Assembly (NCBI RefSeq): GCF_037104765.1
Contig: NZ_JBAWSY010000001.1
Coordinates: 558,001-622,000, forward strand
Direction: 5' to 3'
DNA length: 64,000 bases
Origin: Psychrobacillus mangrovi
GTDB taxonomy: Bacteria; Bacillota; Bacilli; Bacillales_A; Planococcaceae
Shown here: positions 36,442 to 44,657 of the stretch, in pieces
Layout: each line of letters starts with the position of its first letter
How positions within the stretch are numbered: position 1 is the stretch's first letter
Translations under genes and position numbers: made by a program
Notes under the pieces: generated by a model
Seen by the model: the letters and a program-made list of their open reading frames with translations, nothing else
Told to the model about the DNA's origin: nothing
Database searches by the model: none

Positions 36442-36630
36442 ATGCCAAAAGTATGTGCAATCACTGGGCGTAAAGCTCGTTCTGGTAATGCTCGTTCTCA
36501 CGCAATGAACGCTAACAAGCGTACATGGGGGGCAAACCTTCAAAAGGTCCGCATTCTTGTAGACGGTAAACCTAAACGTGTTTGGGTTTCTGCTAGAGCT
36601 TTGAAATCAGGAAAAATTGAGCGCGTTTAA
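36442..36630 (+). CDS. rpmB: Ribosomal protein L28
   Basis: Small basic 50S protein: CAITGRKARSGNARSHAMNA and KRTWGANLQKVRILVDGKPK are family hallmarks. The ATG at 36442 follows AAAGGAGG and gives 62 aa; the reading frame extends upstream but only through the promoter region. It is of the form without the paired CXXC zinc motifs. It is the only plus-strand gene inside the long minus-strand block, as in B. subtilis. Confidence 0.98.
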   Translation: MPKVCAITGRKARSGNARSHAMNANKRTWGANLQKVRILVDGKPKRVWVSARALKSGKIERV

Positions 36631-36644
36631 TCGTACTCATAATT

Positions 36645-36680
36645 AATGCCAGGCCGACAACAGTCGACCTGGCATTTTTT
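36645..36680 (+). terminator. Intrinsic terminator of rpmB
   Basis: AATGCCAGG (36645-36653) pairs with CCTGGCATT (36668-36676), with inner pairs CGAC/GTCG, followed by six T. It lies 14 nt after the rpmB stop and faces spoVM. Confidence 0.93.
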
Positions 36681-36716
36681 CTTTTCTTCTCCAGAAGACA
36701 TGGCGTCTGTCATCTG

Positions 36717-36809
36717 TTATTTCTTGACTTCTTCTTTCTTAAACATGCGAATGCAAACTCTCACAAAACTACTTACTGATTTAGGCAATCTAAATGTGTA
36801 GACCTTCAC
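36717..36809 (-). CDS. spoVM: Stage V sporulation protein M (SpoVM)
   Basis: A 30-codon gene with GTG start, preceded by a strong AAGGGAGGAA 8 nt away. The product begins MKVYTFRLPK and ends in a basic FKKEEVKK tail; B. subtilis SpoVM begins MKFYTIKLPK and has 26 residues. SpoVM is an amphipathic helix that recognises the convex forespore membrane and anchors the SpoIVA coat base. The conserved Pro9, needed for this curvature sensing, is present. The position between thiN and rpmB is that of B. subtilis spoVM. It is too short to be found by length filters. Confidence 0.9.
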   Translation of the reverse strand: MKVYTFRLPKSVSSFVRVCIRMFKKEEVKK

Positions 36810-36825
36810 ACACAATTCCTCCCTT

Positions 36826-37482
36826 TTAGTCGCTGCTTCTTATCATTAAACATATGCCAGCGGTAAAAGAGATAGTACCAATTCGTCCACTTACTTCATT
36901 ACTAGTAAATTTTGAATTGCCAAAGGAGATATTTTCTTTGGTAACTTCATACAGAAAGCCTCTGAGAGATATATTTTTAACTGTTTCACCGTATGAAAAG
37001 AATGAAATATATTTAAAATGTTGATCAGGTTTAATTTCATATGTTCCAGGTAATAAAAAACGAATAATATTTTGCTTATTACGTATGTAGAAAACAATTT
37101 CTGGATGCTTCATTTGAAAGCGGATCATATCATGTAAAACTGCTTCATAATGATCCAGTCTTCCACCGGTAACCGCTGTTAATATAATGTTATCCGGTTT
37201 ATATTCTAAAGCGCGAAGGATTGCTATATGTGTATCTGTTTCATCTTTCTCCGCTTGCAATATTGTAACTTTTTGAACCATTGATTCTAATAAATGAAAT
37301 TCTTCTTCTTTTAAAGAATCGAAATCACCTATTATTTCATGTGGCGTTATTCCATTTGTTAATAAATGAAGAGCTCCGCGATCAGCTCCGATAAAAAAAG
37401 TATCTTCTTTGGAAAAAGGAAGTTGTTTAAAATCAACAACTTCCTCTACTGGACCTCCTGAGCAAACAATAACCGTTTTCAT
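36826..37482 (-). CDS. thiN: Thiamine pyrophosphokinase
   Basis: Transfers pyrophosphate from ATP to thiamine to make TPP. The N-terminal catalytic domain shows FIGADRGALHLL near residue 31, HEIIGDFDSLKEEE near 48, QAEKDETDTHIAILRALE near 75-92 and AVTGGRLDHYEAVLHD near 103. A smaller C-terminal beta-domain binds thiamine. 218 aa. It overlaps rpe by 4 nt. Confidence 0.95.
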   Translation of the reverse strand: MKTVIVCSGGPVEEVVDFKQLPFSKEDTFFIGADRGALHLLTNGITPHEIIGDFDSLKEEEFHLLESMVQKVTILQAEKDETDTHIAILRALEYKPDNIILTAVTGGRLDHYEAVLHDMIRFQMKHPEIVFYIRNKQNIIRFLLPGTYEIKPDQHFKYISFFSYGETVKNISLRGFLYEVTKENISFGNSKFTSNEVSGRIGTISFTAGICLMIRSSD

Positions 37483-38147
37483 TTTACCGCTACACTTAAA
37501 CCGGCTTCTTTTATCGCTTGTAGAGCCTTTCCTTTGTCAGCAGCATTATAGATGGCAGAACCTGCTACAAATATCGTAGCCCCTGCCTCTACGCAAGGAA
37601 TAATTGTTTCTTCATTTATGCCGCCATCAATCTCGATTTCAATCGCTAAGTTTCTTTCTTTCACGATATCAGCCAATTGTTTTACTTTAGGAACAACAGA
37701 ATGGATAAATTTTTGACCTCCAAAGCCTGGATTTACTGTCATAAATAAAACCATATCTATATCCTCTAAAACATGTTGAATCGATTCAATCGGAGTATGC
37801 GGATTTAACACTACTCCCGGTTTCACTCCAAAAGAACGAATCAACTGAATTGTACGATGTAAATGCGGAGAAGCTTCAACATGAACTGTAATATAATCTG
37901 CACCTGCTTTTGCAAATGACTCAATATATTGATCTGCATTCTCTATCATTAAATGTACATCTAAAGGGAGCTTCGTTAAAGGTCGTAGTGCTTCCACTAC
38001 AATTGGTCCCATAGTTATATTCGGAACAAAATGACCATCCATTACATCTATATGGATAAGTTCAGCACCTGCTTTTTCTACTTCTAACACTTCTTCTCCC
38101 AGCTTTGCAAAATTAGCTGCTAATATGGATGGGGCAATTTTAACCAT
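37479..38147 (-). CDS. rpe: Ribulose-phosphate 3-epimerase
   Basis: Interconverts ribulose-5-P and xylulose-5-P in the pentose phosphate pathway. TIM-barrel motifs: MVKIAPSILAANFAKLGEE, LIHIDVMDGHFVPNITMGP near residue 31, VNPGFGGQKFI near 138 and IEIDGGINEET near 170. 222 aa. Only 3 nt separate it from rsgA. Confidence 0.98.
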   Translation of the reverse strand: MVKIAPSILAANFAKLGEEVLEVEKAGAELIHIDVMDGHFVPNITMGPIVVEALRPLTKLPLDVHLMIENADQYIESFAKAGADYITVHVEASPHLHRTIQLIRSFGVKPGVVLNPHTPIESIQHVLEDIDMVLFMTVNPGFGGQKFIHSVVPKVKQLADIVKERNLAIEIEIDGGINEETIIPCVEAGATIFVAGSAIYNAADKGKALQAIKEAGLSVAVK

Positions 38148-38150
38148 AAT

Positions 38151-39032
38151 TTAGTACCTCGGCTTTCTTTCCACTATTTCATTAAAAAATTGTAGGTAAT
38201 GTTTATATCGATAATCTTTAATGCTACCTATTTCCACTGCATTTTTTACTGCGCATTTTGGTTCATTTACATGCAAACAGGCTCTAAACTTACACTCATC
38301 TTGAATTTCTACAAACTCTGGAAAACAACTAGAAAGCTCTTCTTTTTCCATTAATTCAAACTCAAATGAGCTAAAACCAGGAGTATCGGCGAGTAAGCCA
38401 CCACATACCTCTATAAGTTCCACATGTCTTGTCGTATGCTTACCACGTCCTAAAGCATCCGAAATTACGCCTGTCTTTAGATTAAGTGCAGGTAAAATTG
38501 TATTTAAAAGAGTAGACTTACCTACACCAGATTGTCCAGCAAGCACTGTAGTCTTTCCTTCTAATAAAGGAGTAATTTTATCGTCAAATTGTGGGTCATC
38601 TTTAAACGTCATTAAAACCTTATAGCCTATTTGTTCATATTCTTTTATATACTGTGAGATTGTTTTTTCCATCTTTTCATCTAATAAATCACTTTTTGTT
38701 AAACAAATAATCGGTTCGATATGAAATGACTCCAATACAACTAAAAAACGATCTAATAAGATTGTATTAAAATCTGGCTCCTTCACAGAAAAAACTAAAA
38801 TTGCTTGATCAATATTGGAAATAGGCGGACGAACGAGACTATTTTTTCGTTCATGAATGACCGTAATTGTTCCGTCATTCTCACCTTCTACTTTATAGTC
38901 AACGATATCTCCTACTAACGGTGATTCTCCTCTATTGCGAAATACGCCTCTTCCTCGACAAGTTATTAATTGTCCATTGTCATAAACATAGTAAAATCCA
39001 CTTAATGCTTTTCTAATTTGACCCGTTGGCAT
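38151..39032 (-). CDS. rsgA: Small ribosomal subunit biogenesis GTPase RsgA (YloQ)
   Basis: Circularly permuted GTPase that checks 30S maturation. N-terminal OB fold (1-70); G4 CLTKSDLLD near residue 115 precedes G1 LAGQSGVGKSTLLN near 168 and G3 LADTPGFSSFE near 214. The C-terminal zinc-binding set is C-X4-C-X-H-X5-C in CKFRACLHVNEPKC. 293 aa. Next to prkC, with which it is functionally linked in B. subtilis. Confidence 0.97.
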   Translation of the reverse strand: MPTGQIRKALSGFYYVYDNGQLITCRGRGVFRNRGESPLVGDIVDYKVEGENDGTITVIHERKNSLVRPPISNIDQAILVFSVKEPDFNTILLDRFLVVLESFHIEPIICLTKSDLLDEKMEKTISQYIKEYEQIGYKVLMTFKDDPQFDDKITPLLEGKTTVLAGQSGVGKSTLLNTILPALNLKTGVISDALGRGKHTTRHVELIEVCGGLLADTPGFSSFEFELMEKEELSSCFPEFVEIQDECKFRACLHVNEPKCAVKNAVEIGSIKDYRYKHYLQFFNEIVERKPRY

Positions 39033-39043
39033 CCGTTACCTCC

Positions 39044-41047
39044 CTATTTTACATCCTTATAATCAATCGTTTCTTGAGCAAATACGGTGTTACCAACTTC
39101 TACTCGGTATGCAGCTTTTTGCCCTTCACTTATTTCTAGTTTAATATGTCTTTCTACCGTTTCAGTTAATACGAACTCTTCAATCGGAACGGCCATAGTA
39201 CGTGTTTTATCTTGTACATAAATTTTTACAACTTGTTCTTCAGGAGCGGTCTGCTCTACATTTTCTTCATTCTCCCCTTCTTCACCACCATCACCTTCTT
39301 CAGGTTTTGGAGGCTCGTAAGGTATTGTTACCGTTTTAACTACCAATTTTGTAGATGCAGGTTTTGGTCCATCTGAGACTACAACTTCTATTGTACTTCC
39401 AGGGGCCACTCTTTTGTTCGCTTGAGGTTGTTGACTAATCACATTACCTTTTTGGATGGTATCCGAATACTTCGAATCTGCTATTTTTATTTTAAAACCA
39501 GAAGATTTCTCATAATCTTTTAATGCTTTTTCATTCCAATCTGTTAAGTCGCTTATTGAACGTAAGTCTAGTCCTTTGCTAACAGTAAACACTAAATCTG
39601 TTTCAGATGGGATAATTTCAGTGCCTGGTGGTGGATCTTGTCCGATAATTTCCCCAATTGGCTTTTCTGAAAATTGTTCTTCAGGTTTAATGGAACGTAA
39701 CTCTTGATTTTGAAGTAATTCAGTGACTTGATTAATATTTCTCCCTCTATAATCGGCAATTTCAGAACTTTCTTTTCCTGATGATATGAACAAATCAATT
39801 TTCGTTTCTTTTTCGCGCAGCTTACCTGCTTCTGGTGAGGTTCGAATAACATTCCCTTCTTCCACCTCATCTGAAAACTCTAATATTTCTTCACCTACTG
39901 CGAAACCTTCTGCTTCCAATTGTTCAATTGCAGCTTGTACATTTAGATTTGCAACATCAGGTACTTCTACTTTATCTGGTTTAAATACACCCGGGAAGAG
40001 AATGAAAAATAATAATGCTAGTAGTAGCACACCTGCTATAACCCCAGCTACAATTTTCCACTTTTTTATCTTTTTCTTTGGAACATCCTTGTCCAACTTG
40101 TTCGGTGTAACAGGAATCTTTTTCGTCTCCTCAACCTCTTGAAAAGGCACAGGTTCCTTAATAACAGGTAAAACCTTAGTTGCGTCATTATCGACGGCTA
40201 TTGCAAATTTTTCTTCACCAGCTCTTTCTGGTGACAAAGCAGTTGCTAAATCTTCTTCCATTTCTTCTGCGGTGTTATAGCGATTGTTTGGATCTTTAGC
40301 AGTTGCTTTAAGTACCACATTCTCTAGGCTTTGTGGTATAGACGGTATGATAGAACGAATAGATGGAGTTTCTGCTTGCAAATGCTTTAATGCAATGGAA
40401 ACTGCTGATTCTCCTGAAAAAGGAAGTTGTCCAGTTAAAAGTTCAAATAGGACAATCCCCAATGCATAAATATCCGAACGGTTTGTTGCTGTTCCACCAC
40501 GAGCTTGTTCAGGCGATAAATAATGCACTGTTCCAAGTACTGAATTCGTTTGTGTATAGGAAGTAGCGCTTAATGCCATGGCAATACCAAAGTCAGTTAC
40601 TTTCACTTTACCTTCTTCATCCAATAAGATATTTTGTGGTTTAATATCTCGATGAATAATATGATTGTTATGAGCAATCGCAATTGCAGATGTTAGCTGT
40701 CTCATGATCGTTATTGTTCTCGCAGGAGAAACAGGTGCGTTACGTTGTATGTATTGTTTTAATGTTTCACCTTTAACATACTCCATCACGATGTAGTGAA
40801 TATCTTCATCTTCACCTACATCGTATATATTCACAATGTTAGGGTGTGTGAGGCTTGTTGCAGATAATGCTTCGCGTTGAAATCGACGGCGTAATTCCTC
40901 TTCGTTAGAAAAATCATAACGTAGCACTTTAATGGCAACATCACGATCTAAAATCATATCATGCGCTAAATAAACGTGAGACATACCTCCGCCACCAATC
41001 ATTTCTAGCAACTTATACCTGCCACTAATTCGTTTTCCAATTAACAT
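39044..41047 (-). CDS. prkC: PASTA-domain Ser/Thr protein kinase PrkC
   Basis: Membrane kinase that senses muropeptides and controls germination and cell-wall growth in Bacillus. The kinase domain (about 9-270) has IGGGGMSHVYLAHD, catalytic HRDIKPQNILLD and DFGIAMALS. A single transmembrane segment (VAGVIAGVLLLALLFFILF) lies near residue 340. Three extracellular PASTA repeats follow (VEVPDVANLNVQAAIEQLE and so on) and an acidic, Ig-like C-terminal domain. The ATG at 41047 lies 7 nt after GGAGG and 2 nt after the prpC stop. Confidence 0.97.
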   Translation of the reverse strand: MLIGKRISGRYKLLEMIGGGGMSHVYLAHDMILDRDVAIKVLRYDFSNEEELRRRFQREALSATSLTHPNIVNIYDVGEDEDIHYIVMEYVKGETLKQYIQRNAPVSPARTITIMRQLTSAIAIAHNNHIIHRDIKPQNILLDEEGKVKVTDFGIAMALSATSYTQTNSVLGTVHYLSPEQARGGTATNRSDIYALGIVLFELLTGQLPFSGESAVSIALKHLQAETPSIRSIIPSIPQSLENVVLKATAKDPNNRYNTAEEMEEDLATALSPERAGEEKFAIAVDNDATKVLPVIKEPVPFQEVEETKKIPVTPNKLDKDVPKKKIKKWKIVAGVIAGVLLLALLFFILFPGVFKPDKVEVPDVANLNVQAAIEQLEAEGFAVGEEILEFSDEVEEGNVIRTSPEAGKLREKETKIDLFISSGKESSEIADYRGRNINQVTELLQNQELRSIKPEEQFSEKPIGEIIGQDPPPGTEIIPSETDLVFTVSKGLDLRSISDLTDWNEKALKDYEKSSGFKIKIADSKYSDTIQKGNVISQQPQANKRVAPGSTIEVVVSDGPKPASTKLVVKTVTIPYEPPKPEEGDGGEEGENEENVEQTAPEEQVVKIYVQDKTRTMAVPIEEFVLTETVERHIKLEISEGQKAAYRVEVGNTVFAQETIDYKDVK

Positions 41048-41049
41048 CC

Positions 41050-41787
41050 TCACACCTCCTCACTGTTATTAGATAGTATTATTAAAGAAATATTATCTTC
41101 TCCACCCGCACGATTTGCTTCTTCAATTAGCTGGGTACCCTTTTCCGCTAAAGAATCCTTCGAGTAAAGAATTGTATGAATAAATGGGTCATTCAATTTG
41201 TTGCTTAATCCATCTGTGCAAAAGAGAAAAATAGAATTAGGTTGAAATTCTACTTCATGAAAATCTGGTTGAATGGTATGCTCTGTTCCTACAGCCTTCA
41301 TAAGAACATTTTTCTTTGGATGTGTTTTTGCTTGTTCTTCGTTTATTTCACCTGAATCTATCAAGACATTTACATAAGAATGATCTCTTGTTATCTTTGC
41401 TATACTGTTTGGTAGAAGTTCATATACACGACTATCTCCTACATGTGCAATAATCCCCTTATTCTTTTCAAATAATCCAGCAATGAGCGTAGTCCCCATG
41501 CCCTCACAACCTACATTAACAGCTGAATGCTGTACAATTGCCTGATTAATTGACTGAAACGTATAAGTTAACCAGTCTTTTGCTTTCACAATGGCTGGAT
41601 TATAGGCCGCAAAGTATCTTTTGAATTCAGAAATGGCTATTTCACTCGCGACATCACCAGCATTATGACCACCCATACCGTCCGCTATTACAGCTAAAAT
41701 GCGCCCATCGGAGCGAACAAAAACGTCCGCTCGATCTTCATTTACAGTTCTTCTCATTCCTACATCCGTTTTAACAACAAACTCCAT
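41050..41787 (-). CDS. prpC: PP2C-type Ser/Thr phosphatase PrpC
   Basis: Cytoplasmic manganese-dependent phosphatase that reverses PrkC action. PP2C motifs: TDVGMRRTVNEDRADVF, AVIADGMGGHNAGDVAS near residue 33, GTTLIAGLF, HVGDSRVYEL near 117 and FLFCTDGLSNKL near 190, with GGEDNISLIIL at the end. 245 aa. In B. subtilis rlmN lies between rsmB and prpC; here only 66 nt separate the two. Confidence 0.97.
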   Translation of the reverse strand: MEFVVKTDVGMRRTVNEDRADVFVRSDGRILAVIADGMGGHNAGDVASEIAISEFKRYFAAYNPAIVKAKDWLTYTFQSINQAIVQHSAVNVGCEGMGTTLIAGLFEKNKGIIAHVGDSRVYELLPNSIAKITRDHSYVNVLIDSGEINEEQAKTHPKKNVLMKAVGTEHTIQPDFHEVEFQPNSIFLFCTDGLSNKLNDPFIHTILYSKDSLAEKGTQLIEEANRAGGEDNISLIILSNNSEEV

Positions 41788-41853
41788 CTATTCCGTCACC
41801 TCTTTAATATGAAATGAAAATTTTCTTTGCCATTTCTCGGCTTAGTGGGCGTC

Positions 41854-43203
41854 TTAAGCTTTCTTAAAGACTGATACAAAAAAACCGTCGCTTCTTAAAT
41901 CTTGTGGAAACAATTGAAGCATTCCTGCTTGCTCTTGGTCTTTTATGTCTTTAATAACGTCTGGAAAAGCTTGTAGTTGCATATCTGGGTGAGCCTCTAA
42001 AAACAATTTGGCGGTTCCTTCATTTTCTTCCCGATCAACTGTACATGTACTATAAACTAATAAACCATCTTTCTTTAAAAGTTTATATGCTTCTTCTAAC
42101 AAATTCAGCTGAATCGGTTTTAATGAAGCAAAATCTTTTTCATTTTTCGTGTATTTGATATCTGGTTTTCTCTTCATTACACCTAAACCACTACATGGTG
42201 CATCTACTAAGATACGGTCAAAAGATTGCTCTGGATATTCCTCTGTTGCTTTTCGTCCATCTAATTCTACTGTCTCAATAAAACTAAAGCCCAACCTTTC
42301 TGCATTTTCTTTTACTAGCTTTAGTTTATGCTGATGGATATCCATTGCGATAAGTCTTCCGGTATTTTTCATTTTTTCTGCAATATGTGTCGTTTTACCA
42401 CCTGGTGCCGAACACATATCAAGTACAGTCATTCCTGGCTCTACTTGAAGTGCATAAGCCGGAATCATGGAGCTTTCGTCTTGAATCGTGACAAAGCCTT
42501 TTTGAAAAGCAGTTGATTTAGCCGCTTGACCGTTAAACAAATAAATACACTCTGGGATAACTTCGCTTTGTGCAACGACATATCCTTCTTGTGTCATTAA
42601 ATGAAGTACCTGCTCCACTGTACGTTTAAATAAATTCACTCGAAGTGTAGTTACTGGAGGTTCATTATTTTCTTTTAACATTTTAGCGGTAGTCTCAAAG
42701 CCATATTCTGAAATAAAACGATTCACCATCCATAGAGGATGACTTGTTTCAATCGAAAGTCGAACTACTTCATCTTTAATTTCTTCGGTTGAACGAACGC
42801 CTTCTCTTAAAATAGAACGAAGGATACCATTCACTACTCCTGCTATACCCTTATGCCCTCTTCTTTTTGCAATATTAACCGCTTCATTCACAGCCGCATG
42901 ATCTGGAATACGCGATAAATAATGAATTTGATATAGAGAGAGGCGAAGTAATTGTAGAACCCAGTCCTCCAACTTCCCTTTGATGAACGGTTGTAAATAA
43001 TAATCTAACGTCATTTTATATTGAATTGTTCCATACGTTAACTCTGTCAATAACGCTCGATCTTTATCTTCAATATTATATTTTTCAATTGTTTGATGTA
43101 ATAATAAGTTACTGTATGCTTGTTGCTTCTCAACTGCCATTAATATTGTAAGTGCTGCGTCCCGAACATTCCCTAACCAAATTTTTTCTTGTTTTTTTGT
43201 CAT
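41854..43203 (-). CDS. rsmB: 16S rRNA (cytosine-967-C5)-methyltransferase RsmB
   Basis: AdoMet-dependent methylase of the NOL1/NOP2/Sun family. An N-terminal NusB-like RNA-binding domain (1-140, with RGHKGIAGVVNGILRSI) is followed by the methylase. AdoMet motif VLDMCSAPGGKTTHIAEKM near residue 260, DAPCSGLGVMKRKPDIKY near 330 with a catalytic Cys, and VYSTCTVDREENE near 386 with the second Cys. 449 aa. It overlaps fmt by 4 nt. Confidence 0.97.
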   Translation of the reverse strand: MTKKQEKIWLGNVRDAALTILMAVEKQQAYSNLLLHQTIEKYNIEDKDRALLTELTYGTIQYKMTLDYYLQPFIKGKLEDWVLQLLRLSLYQIHYLSRIPDHAAVNEAVNIAKRRGHKGIAGVVNGILRSILREGVRSTEEIKDEVVRLSIETSHPLWMVNRFISEYGFETTAKMLKENNEPPVTTLRVNLFKRTVEQVLHLMTQEGYVVAQSEVIPECIYLFNGQAAKSTAFQKGFVTIQDESSMIPAYALQVEPGMTVLDMCSAPGGKTTHIAEKMKNTGRLIAMDIHQHKLKLVKENAERLGFSFIETVELDGRKATEEYPEQSFDRILVDAPCSGLGVMKRKPDIKYTKNEKDFASLKPIQLNLLEEAYKLLKKDGLLVYSTCTVDREENEGTAKLFLEAHPDMQLQAFPDVIKDIKDQEQAGMLQLFPQDLRSDGFFVSVFKKA

Positions 43204-44141
43204 TCAAATTTATCCCCTATTCGCAATTTCGAACCTACGCCACGCAAATAATCTACTGCGGACATTTTCTTTTTCCCAGCTGGCTGTAATTCATCTATTC
43301 GAATTGCTTCTTCAAAGCCTGTTTGAACAACAAAATAATCCGACTCCACCTTCACAACTGTTCCTGGTAATTCTTTCGTTTTCGCTTGTACTGTGTCTGC
43401 CTTCCAAACTTTTACCGACTGTCCATCAAGCGTTGTGTAAGCTACTGGCCAAGGGTGTAGACCTCGGATTTGATTGTGTATTTCTAGTGCAGATTTGTTC
43501 CAATCAATTCGTTCTTGTTCGCGTGAAATATTTTTTGCATACGTCACAAGAGACTCATCTTGTTTCACTCGATTATTTGTTGTTGTAATGATGGATGGTA
43601 GTGTTTCTCTTAATAAATCAGTGCCTACTACACTTAATTTATCAAATAGAAGCCCAGTATCATCTGTATGATTTATTGAAATTTCACGTTGTGCAATTAT
43701 ATCCCCTGCATCCAGTTTTTCTTCCATATACATAATGGTTATACCTGTTTTGTCCTGCCCATCGATAATTGCTTGATGAATAGGCGCACCACCCCGATAT
43801 GCAGGTAACAAGGAAGCATGAACATTAATACATCCAAGTTCAGGAGCATCTAGCAACTCTTTTGGAAGTAATTGACCAAATGCAGCAGTGATGATGATAT
43901 CTGCATGCAATGCTATAATTTGCTTTAACTCTTCTGAACCTTTAAGTTTCGTAGGTTGGATGACAGGAAGTCCTAGTTTAACCGCTTCTTCTTTTACAGG
44001 AGGAGCAGTTAGTACTTTTTTTCTACCAACTGGACGATCTGGCTGCGTGACAACAGCTAAAACATCATAGCCTTCCTCCACTAACATACGTAAAACGGGA
44101 GCGGAGAAAGCAGGTGTCCCCATGAAAACGATAGATGTCAT
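43200..44141 (-). CDS. fmt: Methionyl-tRNA formyltransferase
   Basis: Formylates initiator Met-tRNA. IVFMGTPAFSAPVLRML at the start, the folate-site motif INVHASLLPAYRGGAPIHQA near residue 107 and the catalytic Asp in MEEKLDAGDIIAQ near 143. The C-terminal tRNA-binding beta-domain ends the protein. 313 aa. Overlaps def by 4 nt, the typical def-fmt pair. Confidence 0.98.
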   Translation of the reverse strand: MTSIVFMGTPAFSAPVLRMLVEEGYDVLAVVTQPDRPVGRKKVLTAPPVKEEAVKLGLPVIQPTKLKGSEELKQIIALHADIIITAAFGQLLPKELLDAPELGCINVHASLLPAYRGGAPIHQAIIDGQDKTGITIMYMEEKLDAGDIIAQREISINHTDDTGLLFDKLSVVGTDLLRETLPSIITTTNNRVKQDESLVTYAKNISREQERIDWNKSALEIHNQIRGLHPWPVAYTTLDGQSVKVWKADTVQAKTKELPGTVVKVESDYFVVQTGFEEAIRIDELQPAGKKKMSAVDYLRGVGSKLRIGDKFE

Positions 44142-44632
44142 AGTTGTTCCTCCTCTAGCTCTTTCTCTATTTCTTCCAAATCCACATAACGTATAATTTT
44201 AGATGTAAATAAAACACCATGTAAATGATCAATTTCATGCAAGATAGCTCGTGCTTCATAATCCTCAGCTTCTAATTCATATAAAGCGCCATCTCGGTCT
44301 TGCGCTTCTACTTTTACATAAAATGGACGCTCTACTTCCCCATATAAATCTGGAAAACTTAAGCAACCTTCCACTTCAATTTCAGAACCGCCTATTTCGA
44401 CTACTTCCGGATTTACCATTTCAATGACTTCTTGCCCTTCGCCAAGGTCCACAATTGCAACTTGAATTGCTTCACCTACTTGGGGAGCGGCTATTCCAAT
44501 ACCGTCTGAAGCGATCATCGTATCGTACATATCATCTAAAAGTGTCGCTAGCATCTGATCAAATACAGTAACTTCCTTACATTTTGTTGTCAGTACTTCA
44601 TTCGGATGTGTAACAATTTCTCTTATTGCCAT
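44138..44632 (-). CDS. def: Peptide deformylase
   Basis: Metalloenzyme removing formyl groups from nascent proteins. The three conserved boxes are GIGIAAPQVGE near residue 44, EGCLSFPDLYGEV near 88 (Cys ligand) and ARAILHEIDHLHGVLF near 127 (HEXXH). 164 aa, type I size. Last residues are highly acidic. Translationally coupled to fmt. Confidence 0.98.
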   Translation of the reverse strand: MAIREIVTHPNEVLTTKCKEVTVFDQMLATLLDDMYDTMIASDGIGIAAPQVGEAIQVAIVDLGEGQEVIEMVNPEVVEIGGSEIEVEGCLSFPDLYGEVERPFYVKVEAQDRDGALYELEAEDYEARAILHEIDHLHGVLFTSKIIRYVDLEEIEKELEEEQL

Positions 44633-44657
44633 TTCTTTATTCCTCTTTTCAAACCGC

